DNA of 64,000 bases from Onchocerca volvulus. Lineage: Eukaryota; Nematoda; Chromadorea; Rhabditida; Onchocercidae. Both the position numbers and the translations under genes were made by a program. Where the stretch lies: assembly GCA_000499405.2 (NCBI GenBank), contig HG738137.1, positions 9,783,459-9,847,458 of the forward strand, in the 5' to 3' direction. A model generated the notes under the pieces. It was given only the letters and a program-made list of their open reading frames with translations. It made no database searches and was not told the DNA's origin. This document shows positions 1 to 14,384 of this stretch, one piece after another; the stretch's first letter is position 1; each line of letters begins with the position of its first letter.

Positions 1-673
1 TCATGTGAAAACTACTCTTGATCATCTATTCATGTCTGAAATTCGTCAGTGTTTATTTATTAATCAGGAAATTATTTACAATGTCTTTTATACGAAATAT
101 TGACCACTTGTCAGAAGAAAGAAAGCTAAGAGTAAGGCAAGCAAAAGGTTACTCGAAATTATGTAAAGCATTGACCTGCAGTAAGTGCATGTAAAAAAGA
201 CCAGTAAATCAAATGGAGTAAATAGATTATTGTTTGAAGATAATTTCTTGATGTCTTTATTAACTCGCGGATGTAATTTAAATTTTCAAAATCTAATAAA
301 TTCAGCTATCCTACATGCGGTCATCAAATTGCAATCGAACTGTAATTCAATTAACTAAATAAGGTAATGAAAGCATAATTTTTATTCGACGAGGATCTAC
401 TTCTTTTTATTTTGACGAGATGAAAAATTCTGTTAAAGTTTATGGAATATTTCCATAATGAACATGGTATGATGATACGTCATACGTAGAGACAGCATTC
501 AAGAGCACGAGGTGCGGAAATAACTTTCTAAATTCTAATGGTCAAAATATGATAAAAACAATGAAGTAATATCACTATGGATACATAGAGTTGATAAAAT
601 ATAAGATAAAGTAGTTACAGCACCAACGCCGAAACAATTATACTGAATGATTCATTGGCTGACACTTTTATTA
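1..673. other. Unassigned stretch at left edge, downstream of the RhoGEF gene
   Basis: No gene could be supported here. On the plus strand an ATG at 81 opens a 37-codon frame ending at 194, with a GTAAGT donor-like site at 178, so it might be the first exon of something. It is short, matches nothing I know, and no continuing exon was seen. The rest is AT-rich sequence next to the 3' end of the minus-strand RhoGEF gene. Confidence 0.3.
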
Positions 674-3600
674 TTACTGATTTAGACCTGGCGGTGGTGG
701 AGCTCGAAAACGTGGAAGTGTATTCTCCGCATAATTGATAGTTGGGCTAGAATCATGCATACTTTCCCACTCGTCACCCTCTTCTACACGACAAAGATCG
801 CCACCAATATCGCATGCACCTCTTCCTACTAAAACTCAATTTTTCCAGAATAAAGTATAAATTCCAAAAAAAAAAAAAAAAAAAAAAAAACTTTCATAAA
901 GAAACTTCACCACTCTGAATACCGTATGTGGGAAGAAAAATTCCTTTTTTATCCAATTTCTTGGTCTGTATGAGATGAAACTGCGAATGTTATGGATCTA
1001 AGTGTCTCAATAGAACTGAAAATTACGGAGACAATGTCGTAGATCGCTACGACGATCCAATAATGCACAATCTATCGATTTACGACTGTTCAACAATGCA
1101 AAATCTACTTTTTTTACTTCCGTTTAACAGGAATGAAATTCTTGGCAATACATAAACGAAATCACCTTGTATTCGTCCTAAATTATTCGAACTTGAACAT
1201 GATGAAGCAGTTAACGATATTAGTGAGCATGGTCGTCGAGTACTTTCCACAAAACCAAAGTCACGAAATCCATTAAGCTGTAATAGGAAAACAGAATAGT
1301 AATGAAAGAAGATCATGTTCTGAATATTCAGAATGTTATAAAGGATATTAAATTGAGTAGCACAATTCAATACTCTACTTTCATTTGTTCCATAACAACT
1401 TCGATTTCCAATGAATATCAATTTATTTGATTTTTCAAGTACGAAGGATGCTTATTTAGTTTTAATTTTTTTTAATGTGGAAATTTATAGATCAGTCGAT
1501 CCAAGTCAGATATATCTTAAGCATTTCTTCATACTCTCCCTCCACTGCAATTACAACAGCATGTATTACTAACCGTAGCACGTGGCCCTAAATGAATATA
1601 CGAGGAATGTAACTCAATGCCCATATTTGCCTTTTCACGGATATTCTTCTCACGACTTCGGATGGCTTGGTCCCAAAGAATATTACGGATATCTTCAACC
1701 CAAGCATCACGAATGCATGCTGTTTGTGACTGAAATATACGAAATCAAGCACCTTTCTGTACTACTTTTAAGAAAATATTTGTGAGAAACTAAAGATTTT
1801 CGATAGAATTGTTTATGAAAAGACATCCATGAAAAAATTACAAGAAAGCTGAGAAAATAAATAATTCCGAAAATTGATAAGATTTTACCTCCATCACATA
1901 TGTAAACGAGTTTTTCTGCTTCCGGAACCATAATTCAAATTTAACTTTCGAATCTTTCACCATCTCTGTCAAGCCGCAATCAGTCATCTAAAATAAATTT
2001 TGTTTCATTCAATTAAATTCATTGCAGAATCATAAAAACTTACAATTAATTCTCAATCATTCTTTCAGTGAAATTGAGCAAAGATCAGATAAAATTCATG
2101 AAAGCTGCAAAAAACTTTGGCCATTCAACAAACTCACTTAGAAATTAGAAAAGAAGATTTAAGAGTGATACATTCTGACTGACTCTGATCAATTTAATTA
2201 TATATCAACATCGAATTTCACCTGAATCTCTTTCATTTATTAATCTAACAACTCTGGTTCATAAAAATCTTTATTAAATTGGTTACCAGGATACAGTAAT
2301 TTGTATGGACTTTATCTACGAGACACTTAATTTCACTACTTCTTAATTTAAATTATAAAATATTATGGATCAGTAAAAAATTGAACAACAGAATCATATT
2401 GTATCTCAGAATCTTAGAATTACGAGGCAAAGATACAAAATATATTGGAAAATTAGCATACCTGTATACTGCTTTTATATTTCAATTCATCAAATGTATT
2501 TCCTCTCCATGATCGTGATAATTTCGGTTTTGTAAGGACAACACAATTTTCGAACAAGAACACATTTCGCACGCGTTTCTTATATTGCAAGCCATGTTTT
2601 TCAGTGACATACATAGTATCATGTCGTAACAAACTTCCTTGCTCCTTGAGATTTAAATCGCAATTAGTTATTCGCTCCATTGCTAATAAATCACTACCAC
2701 GACGAATCTGCTGTCCAACTATCATAGCCACTTTTTCTAACACCTCCAAAACTTCCTGGAATGAAAACTCGAAAGATATCAAAGTCGAATGTGAAATTAA
2801 ATTTAAACTTTGAATATTTGCAAAATAAAAATTACGAACAATGAGATGCAAAAATGAAAGATGAAAGAAGTGGATTTTACTTTGGAACAAAGTATAATAA
2901 ACAATAAAAGTTTTTACGATAAATACATATAAGTAAAATTTCTCAAGAAAATAATGATGACCTACCATTTTATTTGGCGGTGCAGCATTAAGAAGTTGTT
3001 GAAGTGCAAGCGCATATTTACCTATCCTTTCAATTGGTTTAATCAATAAATGTGACAAGTCAGCTATGTTCTGAAAATTTTTATTAAATTAAAAATAAGA
3101 TAAAGATATTTTGAAATAAGATAAAGAAAGATATTTTTGCATGTACAGAAAGATATTTTGAAGAATAAAAAAAATAGCATCCTTCTAAACTCAATTTACA
3201 AAAAAAGAAAAAGAAAAAGAAAAAGAAAAAAAAGAAAAACCAAACAAAAAACAAAACCGAATATGGATTCAAAAATTAAAGAACGATTCACTGCATTAAA
3301 AACAAAAATAACCATCCCACCAACCTGCACAGAACTAAAGAACTTGTGTCCAGCTTCACGCATTAGTTGGTCGGATTTCGGTTTATTTTTTGCATACAGT
3401 GCATATAATTCAAAATAACTGAGATTGTCTAGAAATAATCTTCCAGTTATCATTGAAACCGATTCATCCGCACCACGAAACCTATAAACAAAAGATGTTG
3501 AAATATCTCCCAAGTCTTTCGAATATTATTATATATTAAAAAAATGTTCAATAATTTATTCAACACTTTTATGGAGGAAAATGATTACCTCAACCGTGAG

Positions 3601-5327
3601 ATGAGTTGAGGCAAAAATGAATGAGCATGGAACTGGAAAAGCTTTTCGATATTTCCAAAAATGCATGATTTTTTGCCACGAAGTGCACTTGGAATATCAA
3701 CTCGAGCCATTTCTGGTATAAAATCCTGGAAGCCATATAGAAACAATATTACAACAACAATTCATCAGTGAGTTCACGATTAACATTAATATTTAACAAA
3801 TCTTGGATTGCAAATAAAGTAAGATTTTTCTACTAACGCTGACAATGACAGCAAAAGTTAATTGGTGATTTGAAATTTATCGATGTTTGATTGGCATGGA
3901 AAATTCCAAATTTATTTGAAAAAGCTATGTAAAATGTAATTAACTAGATAGAATATTTTATCTACATAAATCAGAAACAGATCAAACAGAAAAATGTACC
4001 TGAACGACAAGTCTTAACGCACTGACATAATCAATTTCCGAATCAAGCAAATCTCGTACAACAGTACATTCAATTCTGAAATTCGCATCACTTGTCTTCG
4101 CCGGACTTAGCCAATCTCGTATCATATCTATTTGCTCAGAACGCATTGAAAAATCCAAAGCTGAGAATGCTGGAAACAGAAAAATCCAGTATTCTGGAAC
4201 ATCAATTATTCATATAGAAAATTCCAGAACCTGCCGAGTACTCACTATAACTGTTGAAGTGTACCGATAATGCGATAAGAGACCTAGAGACCTCAGCAAT
4301 AAGTAAGCATTTTTTCTTTCTTTCGAATTATCATTCTCAAATGAGCAAAACAAAACAAGAACAGAGTATCAGAACCTGATGCGATAGATGGTTGAGGTGA
4401 TTCGCCTATGCTGCAATCATCATCCAAAAACTGGAAAGCACTTAGAGCTGAACGACAATCCTACAAATAAATTCATACAGTTTATAAACATTTGAAAACT
4501 GAAGATATTTTAAAGTTTTTCTAAAATTTATCCTTACCTCCTCCAAAAAGTCACTACTCGAGGTTCTTATCAATGGACGTCGTGATTTCTGAGATACGAC
4601 AAATCGTGCTGATCCGGGTCGAGCAGCTCCATTTATCAAGAATGGATTTGGAAGACGTAATGGAACAGTACTGACGGAACGACGCTGATCCAGCCTTTTG
4701 TGTAATGTATTTGTAGACATTGATGTGATTATCTAAAATAATATAAAAGTAAAATAAATGCTGGAAGTACGTGAAACTGTCTTGAAATATCATAATCCTG
4801 CAAGTTTTAGCTGACAGTATTCCTGCAAATTCACCAAATAGTTCCATTGTTTTCCATAAACATCATTCTATATGCAATCTTTCAGAAGAGAAATAAATTG
4901 TCTCTCAATTAGTTTCTGGCTAGAAATAACAAAAAGATCACAAAAAACATATAACGTACTTTATTTGTCATATTAAGAGTAACAGGTGCAGCTCCGATTG
5001 CAGATTCTTCGATGATTTCCAGCGGTCCGGTATGTACCGATGGTGCCCACGAATTGCGACGCCATCGTACTTCTTCCAATTCTAGTAGCCCCCAAAATAG
5101 GAAGATAGTTTAAAAAAAACTGTTTTTTAAATTAGATGCTAAAAAAAAATGATATATAAAAATAAATCAATCTGCATCTATTCTTATATCAAATATTAGC
5201 ATATTTTTAAGCTTTTTGTGAAAAGGCAACTATAAACAAAATTACAGGAAAGAATAAGAAAAAAATAATGTGAATGACTAAGGTAACAAATATTCAAAGG
5301 AGCAAAATATGAGAGAATATGTCAGAA

Positions 5328-5358
<31 letters not shown>

Positions 5359-8300
5359 GAAAAGAGACATAAAAACAACCGGCTGCTGATGTTCTGTGGA
5401 AGTAGTTGCTTTCGAAATTGGAATTTCATACTGCGTTGGTGCCGGACTCGTCTGTTGTCGAGAATATTCGGTTGCGTCATTGCGTAAATCAACATTGAAA
5501 CTTTCTTCCACATCCGAATAAACCTCCATCGGTGTATCGGATACTGAATCCGATAAATCAGAACAATGACTTTTTGGCAAAGACAAATCAATGATGGAAC
5601 AATCAGCTTCTCCACTAAAGCATGAATCAACAGCTCCAACTTCTTGACTCGTATTGCCATCAGCACTTTCTTGACTTGAGCTCACGCTCATCTGGCAACG
5701 TAAACCGGAAATCTTGAGTGTAGGATCCAAGCTCATAATGGCTTTTTCGCAATCCGAAAGTAATTTCTCTATTTCTTGTCGAATCTAGTAACGAAATCAA
5801 TGTTTTCTTTTTATTTATAAAATAAAATTTAATAGTAAATATGTAAAAGAATTCCACCAAATACTTTATTTGGATGATCTCACCTCAATTATGACATATG
5901 AGTATTTGAGCAGATTCAAGCATCAAATATTCTGTTCATTATCTAATTACATCACGAAAAACAAGAAGCTATACAAACTTCAACAAACAAAAAATAACTT
6001 TATTTGAAACTTGAAAATTTGAATAAAAGACAATTTAGGTGAAACTTACTGTACAGTCAGTCGAACCAATAGCGATATATTCATGAAGACGAGCAATAGC
6101 AATGGACGGATATTTCGAAATCAGTATTTCCTTCTCCTTTTCATCATCACTCCTTTTAGCATGAAGCAGAGCCCAATTATATACCTGAATTTATAAAACA
6201 TTATTGTATTGAAAGATTTTAATTCTTCATAATTTCACAAAATAAAAATAATAAATTGAACTGAGATTCAAAAAATAAAGTACTCGAATTCTAGAACTAA
6301 TTATTAAACCCTTAAAGTCTGAATAAAATCAAATAATTTCCTAAAAATAATAGATGAAATAACAAAATTGAAATTAAATACCTGATCAATATGAATACGG
6401 GAATCAAGTGCTGCTTGAACAATAGGTCTTACTTCCATAATACGTTGTTTACAAGATGAAAGAAAAGAATTGAACGAATCAAACGTATCACTGATTCTTT
6501 GTCGGTCTGTATTTCCAAATGAGCCTTCTTCTGGCAAATGCGATGCTTTCTTCAAATGATTATCAGCTTCATCCAAATATGTTATCAATTCTATAAGTTT
6601 ATTGTCCACTTGTTTGATCTGAAATAGAAAAAGATAGTCGAAAATCACAGGAATAAATTTCCATTTTAGCGAGAAACGAATGAATTTAAAAAAAAAAAAA
6701 AGAAAATTAAAAGTAAGAAACAAAGAAGAAACAGTTAAAAAATACATCATTGAAATTATATTTAAATTTTTAAAAACAATTTGTTAAACCAACCTGAGAT
6801 GCCAATCTTACAACACTGAATATCTTGATTTCTTTTAATTGTTCGAAATCATTTATTTCGTTATTAATAAATTCTGTCACCTACAAAGAAATCACTTGAA
6901 GAAAAAAAAATGTAGTCATAATCAAATTTATTTACAAAGCAGAATTCCTGACACAAAATGGCTACATAAAACATAGTTTTCGACTACCTGAAAAAGAGCA
7001 CTCAATCTTGATCATATCACTTACATTAAGCTAAAAAACAAACCTCCGGTACGTATTTCAAAAATTCGATCGCTTCCACTGAACACTGAAGGGTATACAA
7101 TCGTCTTGATATGCTTAAATTGCTTCTCTGTATAACCATTTCAACTTCTTCGAAGCCTGATATCGCACGATTTACTGAATCGCTGTAAAAAAATGAATAA
7201 CAAAAGGGTACATGGGAATCTTTTATGATTGTATGACTATATAATCAAGAACATTAAAAAAGAGAGCACTAGAAAGTTCAAGTTTTATCAATAAGATTGA
7301 AAAATTCTCCACTAAAACTTCTGATATACCATAATGAGTAGATATTCAAATGAAGTACAAGTAATTTCGAGTAAATCTAAGATCAGCAATGCCTTTTTTC
7401 TTGAGATCTTCCAATCCTCTCCTATAGAAATTACGGAAATGTATTTTCCATAATTTAATTGGAATTCCAAAGTTGACTTCAAAAATCTGCAGGAGAAGTC
7501 ATGAAAAGAGCAGCTACTTTAAATAAATAAAACATATCATTACGACTTATTTTAAATTAACTAATTCTAAGCATTTATTACACAGCTTAATGATCATTAT
7601 TAATCCATCATAACTGTTCGGATATCTTACAGATATTGCATCGTGACTTTCAGGCATGTGCGCAATAGGACTACTCAGTTAAAGTCAGCAATTTAATAAA
7701 GAATCTGTAGGAAGAAACAAAGCATAAAAAATTTCGAATACTACAAGGTCCATTGGGAAAGTAATGATTCCAATTAATAAGTAATGAGTTTCTTCTCATA
7801 ATAAATATATGAAGGAAAAAGGACTGCGCAAATAACGGACATATATAAAACCCAAAGATGAAACATCTGCATTTTAAATTCAAAGAAAAAAAAAAAACAT
7901 ATGCATTTTAAATTTTTGAATTATGTAAACAGTTAAAACAATAACTAAAACTTTTATTCGTCCTAAAATGAGAAGGGAATCGAATAAACGAAAAATAAAA
8001 AACGACAAACACTCAAGAATTCATGGCTCGAAAGAAAAATAGACTGTAAGGTAGTCATTGTGATTCACTTTCAAATAATGGAGTTGTTGAATAAAAGTCT
8101 CTAACATTTCCACAACTGTATAAAAAGAAAAAGAGCTAAGAATTTTTGAAGCAGAAAAATAAAGCATACGCGAAAAGATACGAATCAAGATGCTGTAAAT
8201 CGTAATATTGTGTTTTCAACTCTTCACATAGTATTTCTCCACGATGTAACAAAAATACCACATCTGGTTCATTTTTCACAGCATTCCATTGACTATTTAA

Positions 8301-11277
8301 TCTGCAAAGTATTGTATGAAAGCAAAGGGTTTGCATAGCAAACAAAGAGATTATTTCTTTCAATCAAAAAAGAACCTCAATTTAATACAATAAGACAATA
8401 CGATTGTTGGTAATGCAACAGTTCTTACAAGCACTGAAGCAATAATAATGCTACTTTCGAGAGTTATTTAAAAATTCTTTTCATGTTCCACTTTTTGGGA
8501 TGGTAAAAACGTATTTTACTTTCTTCTTCTTTGACAAACTCACCCATTTACTGCAGACTAAAAAAAATTCTAATTTACTGGATGTAAGTCACAGTATTAA
8601 AAAACCTAATGATTCTTAAAAATGTTAATATATATATAAATGACAATTCACATCATAAACAGAATATACAGAACATAATATTAGTATAAATGACGCAATC
8701 AAATGTTTAATTTAAAAAAAGTTCACAAGTTATTTAGATTCACTTGGAATTTTTCTACTGCAATTATCCATAGATTTATTTTTTCCGGATCTCTAACTTA
8801 ATTTTTGAAGTTTTCATATTTAAATCCATTTCAAGAATTTTCTATAATTTTTATTTCTTTTTCTTAAATAGAAAAAGTAAAGGAAGATGATCTTTCATAA
8901 GATCTATAAATTGCTAACAGAAGAATTGGCTTATTGAGAAAAACAGAGAAATTAGTTTTTCTTGAATTGTGTTAGCTATGTCAGCTTCTTAAAAACCTCG
9001 AAATTAATGCAATTTCCACTAAAAATCTAAGATCTCAATAAAAGGCGACTTGTGAATGTGAAAAAAAAAAAGATACATACTCTTTAGATTGTTTCCGCAA
9101 TAAATCAATATTAACGATTGTGAGATCTTGCGGCACTTCGAATTGTTTTAGAGATTCATGTAAGCTCATATAAAGTTTCGCAGTTTTGTGTGTTTTTTTC
9201 AACAAATCTTCCACACACTGCAATATTCACTTAAAAATTTTTCCGCCGCTAAATAAATATAAAAACAAATATATTACATATTATACTTCACATGCAAAAG
9301 AAGTATGTGGTGACATATGAAGAAAACTGGTCAATTTTTAGCTGGTATGGAGACTCAAATGGTCAATAACTCAAATAAAATAGCTTAATTGCTCATACTT
9401 CATTGGTAAGATTTACGCTCGGCATTTTATCACATCATCATAGCCATAATGATTGGATAGTAACACTTCTTATTAATTTTTTCCCAAGATTCTATATTTT
9501 GCCCTATAAGCTTCATTCGAACAACGAGAACTAACAAGTCGCATGCGAAGAAAATGCCGTGTAATCTCTGGATCGATTAAGCCACTTAAATATGTTGAAA
9601 AACTGCCCGTTTCAATATATTTCGTAATACCCTCAATATCGGTCACGATATTCTGGAATTCAAATTCTATGCTTCATCTCTTATGGCAATTTATACTGAT
9701 TAGTAAATATTACGGTTCATTTCCACATAAAAATTAATTCTGAAAGAAATCCAAATAAATTTTCGTAGAATCTTAAGAAAAGTTACCTTAGTTCGTGATA
9801 AAATGAGATCTTCATTGATGACAGTTTCAATATTATGCAAAGAGGATCCAACAACCCATAATATGCAGTCAATCGTACCTTCTAACCATGACTGGAAAAA
9901 AATATACTCACATCAATCAGCAATATCAATTATTTGAAATTCAACAAATTATATTCCTTTTAAATTAATATAGAAACCTAAAGCATACATTGTGTGTCAG
10001 ATAATCAGTTAAGAATGTAGACTTCAGCTTTCTTCAGAACACTGCAGAATTTAATGTCAATTTCTAGAAATCTGCAGTAACTGAAAATATTACGAATTAA
10101 AATAGATTAATTTCAGTAATAACATACGGTTGATTGTCGCAATGTTTGAAGAAAAAAGTGAAGGCATTCCTCGGAGCAATCACGAACATCGATGATTATG
10201 TACAACGTATTTTTTTTATCCGTACATCTGGAAAAAAATTTTTGAATCCACAAATCATTCTGATTCACAATTTGTCACATACACAAAAAAAAAAATATGA
10301 TCAAGTTGAAAATAATAACAAATCAATGTTTATTAGCTGAACAGTCCAATTTTTGTAGTCATTTTCATACAAATTACAGCTTGCCTAAATTATTTAAAAA
10401 TAGTAATATAAAAAAGAAACCTGGCATAAAGGGAATAAGTCGAAAAAATTAATGAAGGCAAGAGATCGAGAGGCACTTCCGATGAGACTCGCAATTCAAT
10501 AACTGGTTTACCATTTGGACTATTTTTACACAGTCCTGCAATTCACATATTTTACTTCATAGCTACGACAGCTCGCATAGCTGAGAAATAACAAGTTGAA
10601 AGACTTGAACACAAAAGAAAATTACCATTATGATTGGTTCTAATTCAAGTTATCGGACTGTATGATATATATCATCAGTAGTATAAACAATTTCTTCCTT
10701 TATTTCTGTCTTATCCTTTCGTAATTTTTTTATCACCATTTTATACTCTTTTGCTTGCCTTCCTTGACTGAATAATATTTCAGCAACTTTTAACGCTATA
10801 ACAATCACTCGTATTTAATTACGATGTCTAATTTTAATTTCAATTTTAATTTGTCGCTATTATTTAAATCCATTATTATAGTAGTTACTGTTTTTTCCAC
10901 CTTTCCTATCCAGTCAAACTAAGTTGCATCCTTCCTATCCCAAATTCTTGATTAAAAAAATCCAAGTATTGAGTCTTATGACTACATGGCGAATAGAAGC
11001 TAAAGGTCATGACAATGAAGTTAGTAACGTAAACACGCTATTTATCTCTCCTCAGTTTCAAATCATTACTATCACGACTCATAACATATTCATCGGTAGA
11101 GTGATGACATATCCCACCTAAAAAATCATTGTTTGACATGTACTTTTGTTTTCTATTTGTCACAAAATGATACGAAATTCATACCATGAATTTGAAAGAA
11201 TTTATGCACTTCTAAATTTGGAAATAAGCTGACAGCATCGGAGAAATATTTGTTGAGCGGTTTCATCCGTAACTCAT
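674..11277 (-). CDS. Puratrophin-1/PLEKHG4-like Rho guanine-nucleotide exchange factor (5' end missing)
   Basis: This would load GTP onto Rho-family GTPases and act on the actin cytoskeleton. Exons read from right to left: 11185-11277, 10421-10535, 10128-10227, 9787-9891, 9536-9652, 9081-9217, 8170-8301, 7044-7182, 6794-6880, 6382-6618, 6050-6184, 5380-5784, 4960-5081, 4538-4732, 4376-4460, 4000-4169, 3589-3725, 3325-3481, 2966-3070, 2462-2755, 1889-1987, 1574-1729, 1166-1277, 674-828. About 1,196 codons are visible: CRAL-TRIO/Sec14-like (about 1-177), spectrin-like helices (178-466), Ser-rich linker (467-735), DH (about 765-955, with LLIKPIERIGKYALALQQLL) and PH (about 955-1080, with DLLAMERITNCDLNLKEQGS, CGLTEM and AWVEDIRNILWDQ). 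The DLLAM..NLKEQG stretch is the PLEKHG4-family signature. The junction 5380/5081 does not keep phase (codon-end donor, then two leading bases), so a micro-exon or a different donor is likely. The donor at 9536 could instead be a GC site a few codons later. The start exon was not found. Confidence 0.85.
866..890. repeat. A-run in an intron
   Basis: About 25 consecutive A on the plus strand, inside the last intron of the RhoGEF gene. Such homopolymers recur throughout the window. Confidence 0.9.
3200..3240. repeat. (A5G)n-type microsatellite
   Basis: An imperfect AAAAAG repeat in an intron of the RhoGEF gene. It creates spurious open frames on both strands. Confidence 0.85.
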
Positions 11278-11624
11278 CTAAAATTAAACGGAAAAAAGGA
11301 TAAGAAAAAATGGAGGCTCTGATCAGATCAGAACGAGCGATGTGCATTCACTACAACTAATAATTATCATCTTTGTATGTGCAGAGAGACAAACTGGGAA
11401 TATATGAATACAAACATTTTCACAAAATCATATTTTGTTCAAAATTGATTTTTAAAGACAATTTTTCCATAATCGGTAACAAAATAAATTGAATGCTTTT
11501 TTTCTGCCTAATCTCTTCCTTGTATTGAAAACATCAATTTTTTCTTCTCTCCCAACCTTTTTCGCGCAAAAAATATTACTGTTTACATCCGATTAACTCT
11601 GTTGTTTACAAAGTACTTTATAAA

Positions 11625-11737
11625 TACTTGACATCATGTCAAGTAAGTACCGCAACTGAGTCATCTCTGTATTTATGAAGTATCGCAAAATACTTCACAT
11701 TTAATAAGTATTGACATGAGTTATATATCAGTTGCGG
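11625..11737. repeat. Palindrome plus nested inverted repeat, MITE-like
   Basis: A perfect palindrome with 10-bp arms lies at 11625-11645 (TACTTGACAT, one base, then its complement). It is followed by 10-bp inverted arms ccgcaactga at 11650-11659 and tcagttgcgg at 11728-11737. These enclose a second 8-bp hairpin (tgaagtat 11676-11683, atacttca 11690-11697). The nesting suggests a short non-autonomous element or its remnant. No target-site duplication was established. Confidence 0.5.
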
Positions 11738-14160
11738 AACTGACTGTATACATTTAAGCAATATGACTTAATTTTAAACTTTATATCTAGATCTCCAAAT
11801 AAACTTCAAGCTAGTTAACTAATTAATTGAATTGAAAACATTTAAGCAATAAGATTTTATGAAGATGAAGGTTGTTCCTATCTGATTTCGATATAAAACT
11901 ATAAAAATGAATGATGGATAACAGTGAGAGAGATTGGAGGAACGCAAATAAAATAAAAATGATTAGAGAGCACTCAAACTGGACTGTTATTTCTAAAATT
12001 TTGAAAAAATTAGAGCATTCCAATAAATTTTTGAAAAACAAGTAATAAAAATTTCGGAAAATCTTCATAACAAGTGTTAAGTACTTGAATAAATAAATGA
12101 AGGTCACGAATGATATGAAAAGAAAAATATCAATCAAGCAAATATGCAAAGAGAAATAAATATTAGCAGAGCAAATAAAAGGACAAGAGATGGATGGGAG
12201 AAGAAGGAAGTAAAAGAATAAGAACCGTACAAATAATAGAAGAATATCAATCAGATAAGCAAGGAAGATTGCCGAAAATGTATGTTAGTGGGTGGTGGGT
12301 TTTCATTTTAAGCTGATTACAAAAACACATCAATTATTCGCTGTGAAATGACATTTCACGATATGTTCATTTATCATCAATAACCTACGAACACTGAATT
12401 TTCTATCCATTAGAACGAATAAACAAGCAAACAAAGAAATGAGGTGTTAGGTAAACAACAAAGGTAATGAATGAATGGATGGGTCGAATGGACAATTTGT
12501 AAACAAATAATATATGTCCAATGAAGCAAGCAAAATGATCATTTCATATAAGGTTAGCGAATTGAGTTTGTTAATTGACTGAAGTTGGAAATGAAAATCA
12601 TGAAATGAAGTAAATTAAATTTGAAAATAAATAAAATTCTATATTTAACAATAAAACAAACAAACGAATTGAAATTAGTCGCAGATTTTCATTAAGCAAT
12701 TTGAAGTATATGAAATTTTTCGTGGAATTTTATACGAATGATTAATGAAACAGAATGTTCAGCACATTAGAATTAAACGAAATACAAAAAAAAATTTTTT
12801 GAAACTGATATGATGAAAGTAATGATTTTATCATTTAGTAAAAGCACAAAATGAAAGAATAAAAATAAAAGAAAAGAAAAAAAAAAGAAGCAAAAACTAT
12901 CGATTGAAATCAATGCTTCCACATATCTATCCATCAATCACTTACTTCCTGAGGTCATCGGGTCATGCTATAAACCAACCCAATTTAGGGCATAAATCTA
13001 CAGGATAATGATGGTTGTCACCGAAGTGAAAATATTTTGTCCCGAATTGTAGCTATTTTTTTTAATCTTTTTTCCTCCTGTAATGCGAATATGCAATGAA
13101 TCGATAAAAATAACGAACAGTAAAGTTGATAAATTCAAAAATCATTTTTTCGAATTGAAATTTCTAAAATGAGAATTTAATTTCTTCAACATAAAAGAAA
13201 GTAAAACTATCATTTCAGCAAAGTGCCAATAATTAATTGTATAAAACGAAACTTGCGCGAAATACTTTATTACAATTTCTTTTTTCTAATACTATCAAAA
13301 AGGACTTATTTCTAGCTTTTAAAAAATACATAATCCATTTGTAATTCTTTATTACTAAATTTATAAAATGCACATTTTTTCGTTTTTAATTCTTATTTGT
13401 GTAGTAAAATTTATCCTAAGAATTTGTGAGAAAAAAGTTTATTCATGCCAGAATATCAACAAGAATTGTAATGAAGAAAGAGACAGATTTGATGAATTTA
13501 TAAATTCTTCATAAAGAAAGAAGAGGATGTGATAGAATATTTTAAATTTTAATTATAATTCTCCTTTCAAGGACAGGACATTGGATGGTTCCAATGGTTC
13601 ATGGATGACATCATCATGTGGTACTCTTTGTCGTAAATAATAGGTTTAAATTTGGCAGAATAATTGTAAGAGATGGTGGTCGTTCGCCATTGAAGACAAA
13701 AATGTACCTTTGAAAAGGGATTTGTATTAGACGCTATTGTACTACTGATAACACCAAAAATTTTAGTCATTAAGTGATAAGATTAATTGAGACAACTGAT
13801 AATTGAAAGAAGAGGATATCAAATTGGAAAGATATAATAAAGTCGAGAATTGGACTGAGAATTCAGGATGTGCAAGAAAGAGCATTTCTGCGAGTTTTCA
13901 TCCAATTTAAATAGATGAATTGGAGCGAAAGTGAATCAACTAAAACAAATGATTTGCTTAAATTAGGCGAATGTTATCAATTACGGAAGAATGTTTAAAA
14001 TTATTCTCGAGCGAAGATATAATATGGAATAAGAATAGAATAGAAGATACAGAATTATACAAACTAATATATGGCTGAATAATACAGAATAAAAAAATCA
14101 GAAATAAGATTAGAAATGAAAAAAAAAATCGCAAATAAATTAAAAATGGAAAAATTTATC

Positions 14161-14200
14161 AATGGAAATGGAAATAGAAATGGAAATAGAAATGGAAGAA
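14161..14200. repeat. GGAAAT/AGAAAT microsatellite
   Basis: A short hexanucleotide array (GGAAAT alternating with AGAAAT), visible directly. Confidence 0.85.
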
Positions 14201-14384
14201 AAAGAAAGGAAAAATAATTGGATATGAATTGATATAAAAAAAAAAAAAAAAAAATGCATTGATACGAAAGCAAATGCTTAGCGAATCGAAAAAAGTTAGC
14301 GAAAATTTTTAGCGAACATAAAAGAAGATGGCGATTGAATGAAAGCAAAAGGAAAAAAGGCCAATAGATTGGTGGTGAAGTGAA

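Larger units (their letters stand above)
11278..14380. other. Gene-poor AT-rich stretch, probably intron or 5' flank of the RhoGEF gene
   Basis: No exon with family similarity was recognised on either strand. Open frames here are short and low in complexity. Because the RhoGEF gene still lacks its N-terminus, missing 5' exons may lie here or further right. It contains the nested inverted repeat listed separately. Confidence 0.5.

Noticed and set aside
81..194. 37-codon plus-strand frame with a GTAAGT site at 178
   Set aside because: Too short, no partner exon, no family resemblance; kept only as a remark on the left edge.
13567..13770. 67-codon minus-strand frame as a possible 5' exon of the RhoGEF gene
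   Set aside because: No similarity to the PLEKHG4 N-terminus and no phase-matching donor was found.
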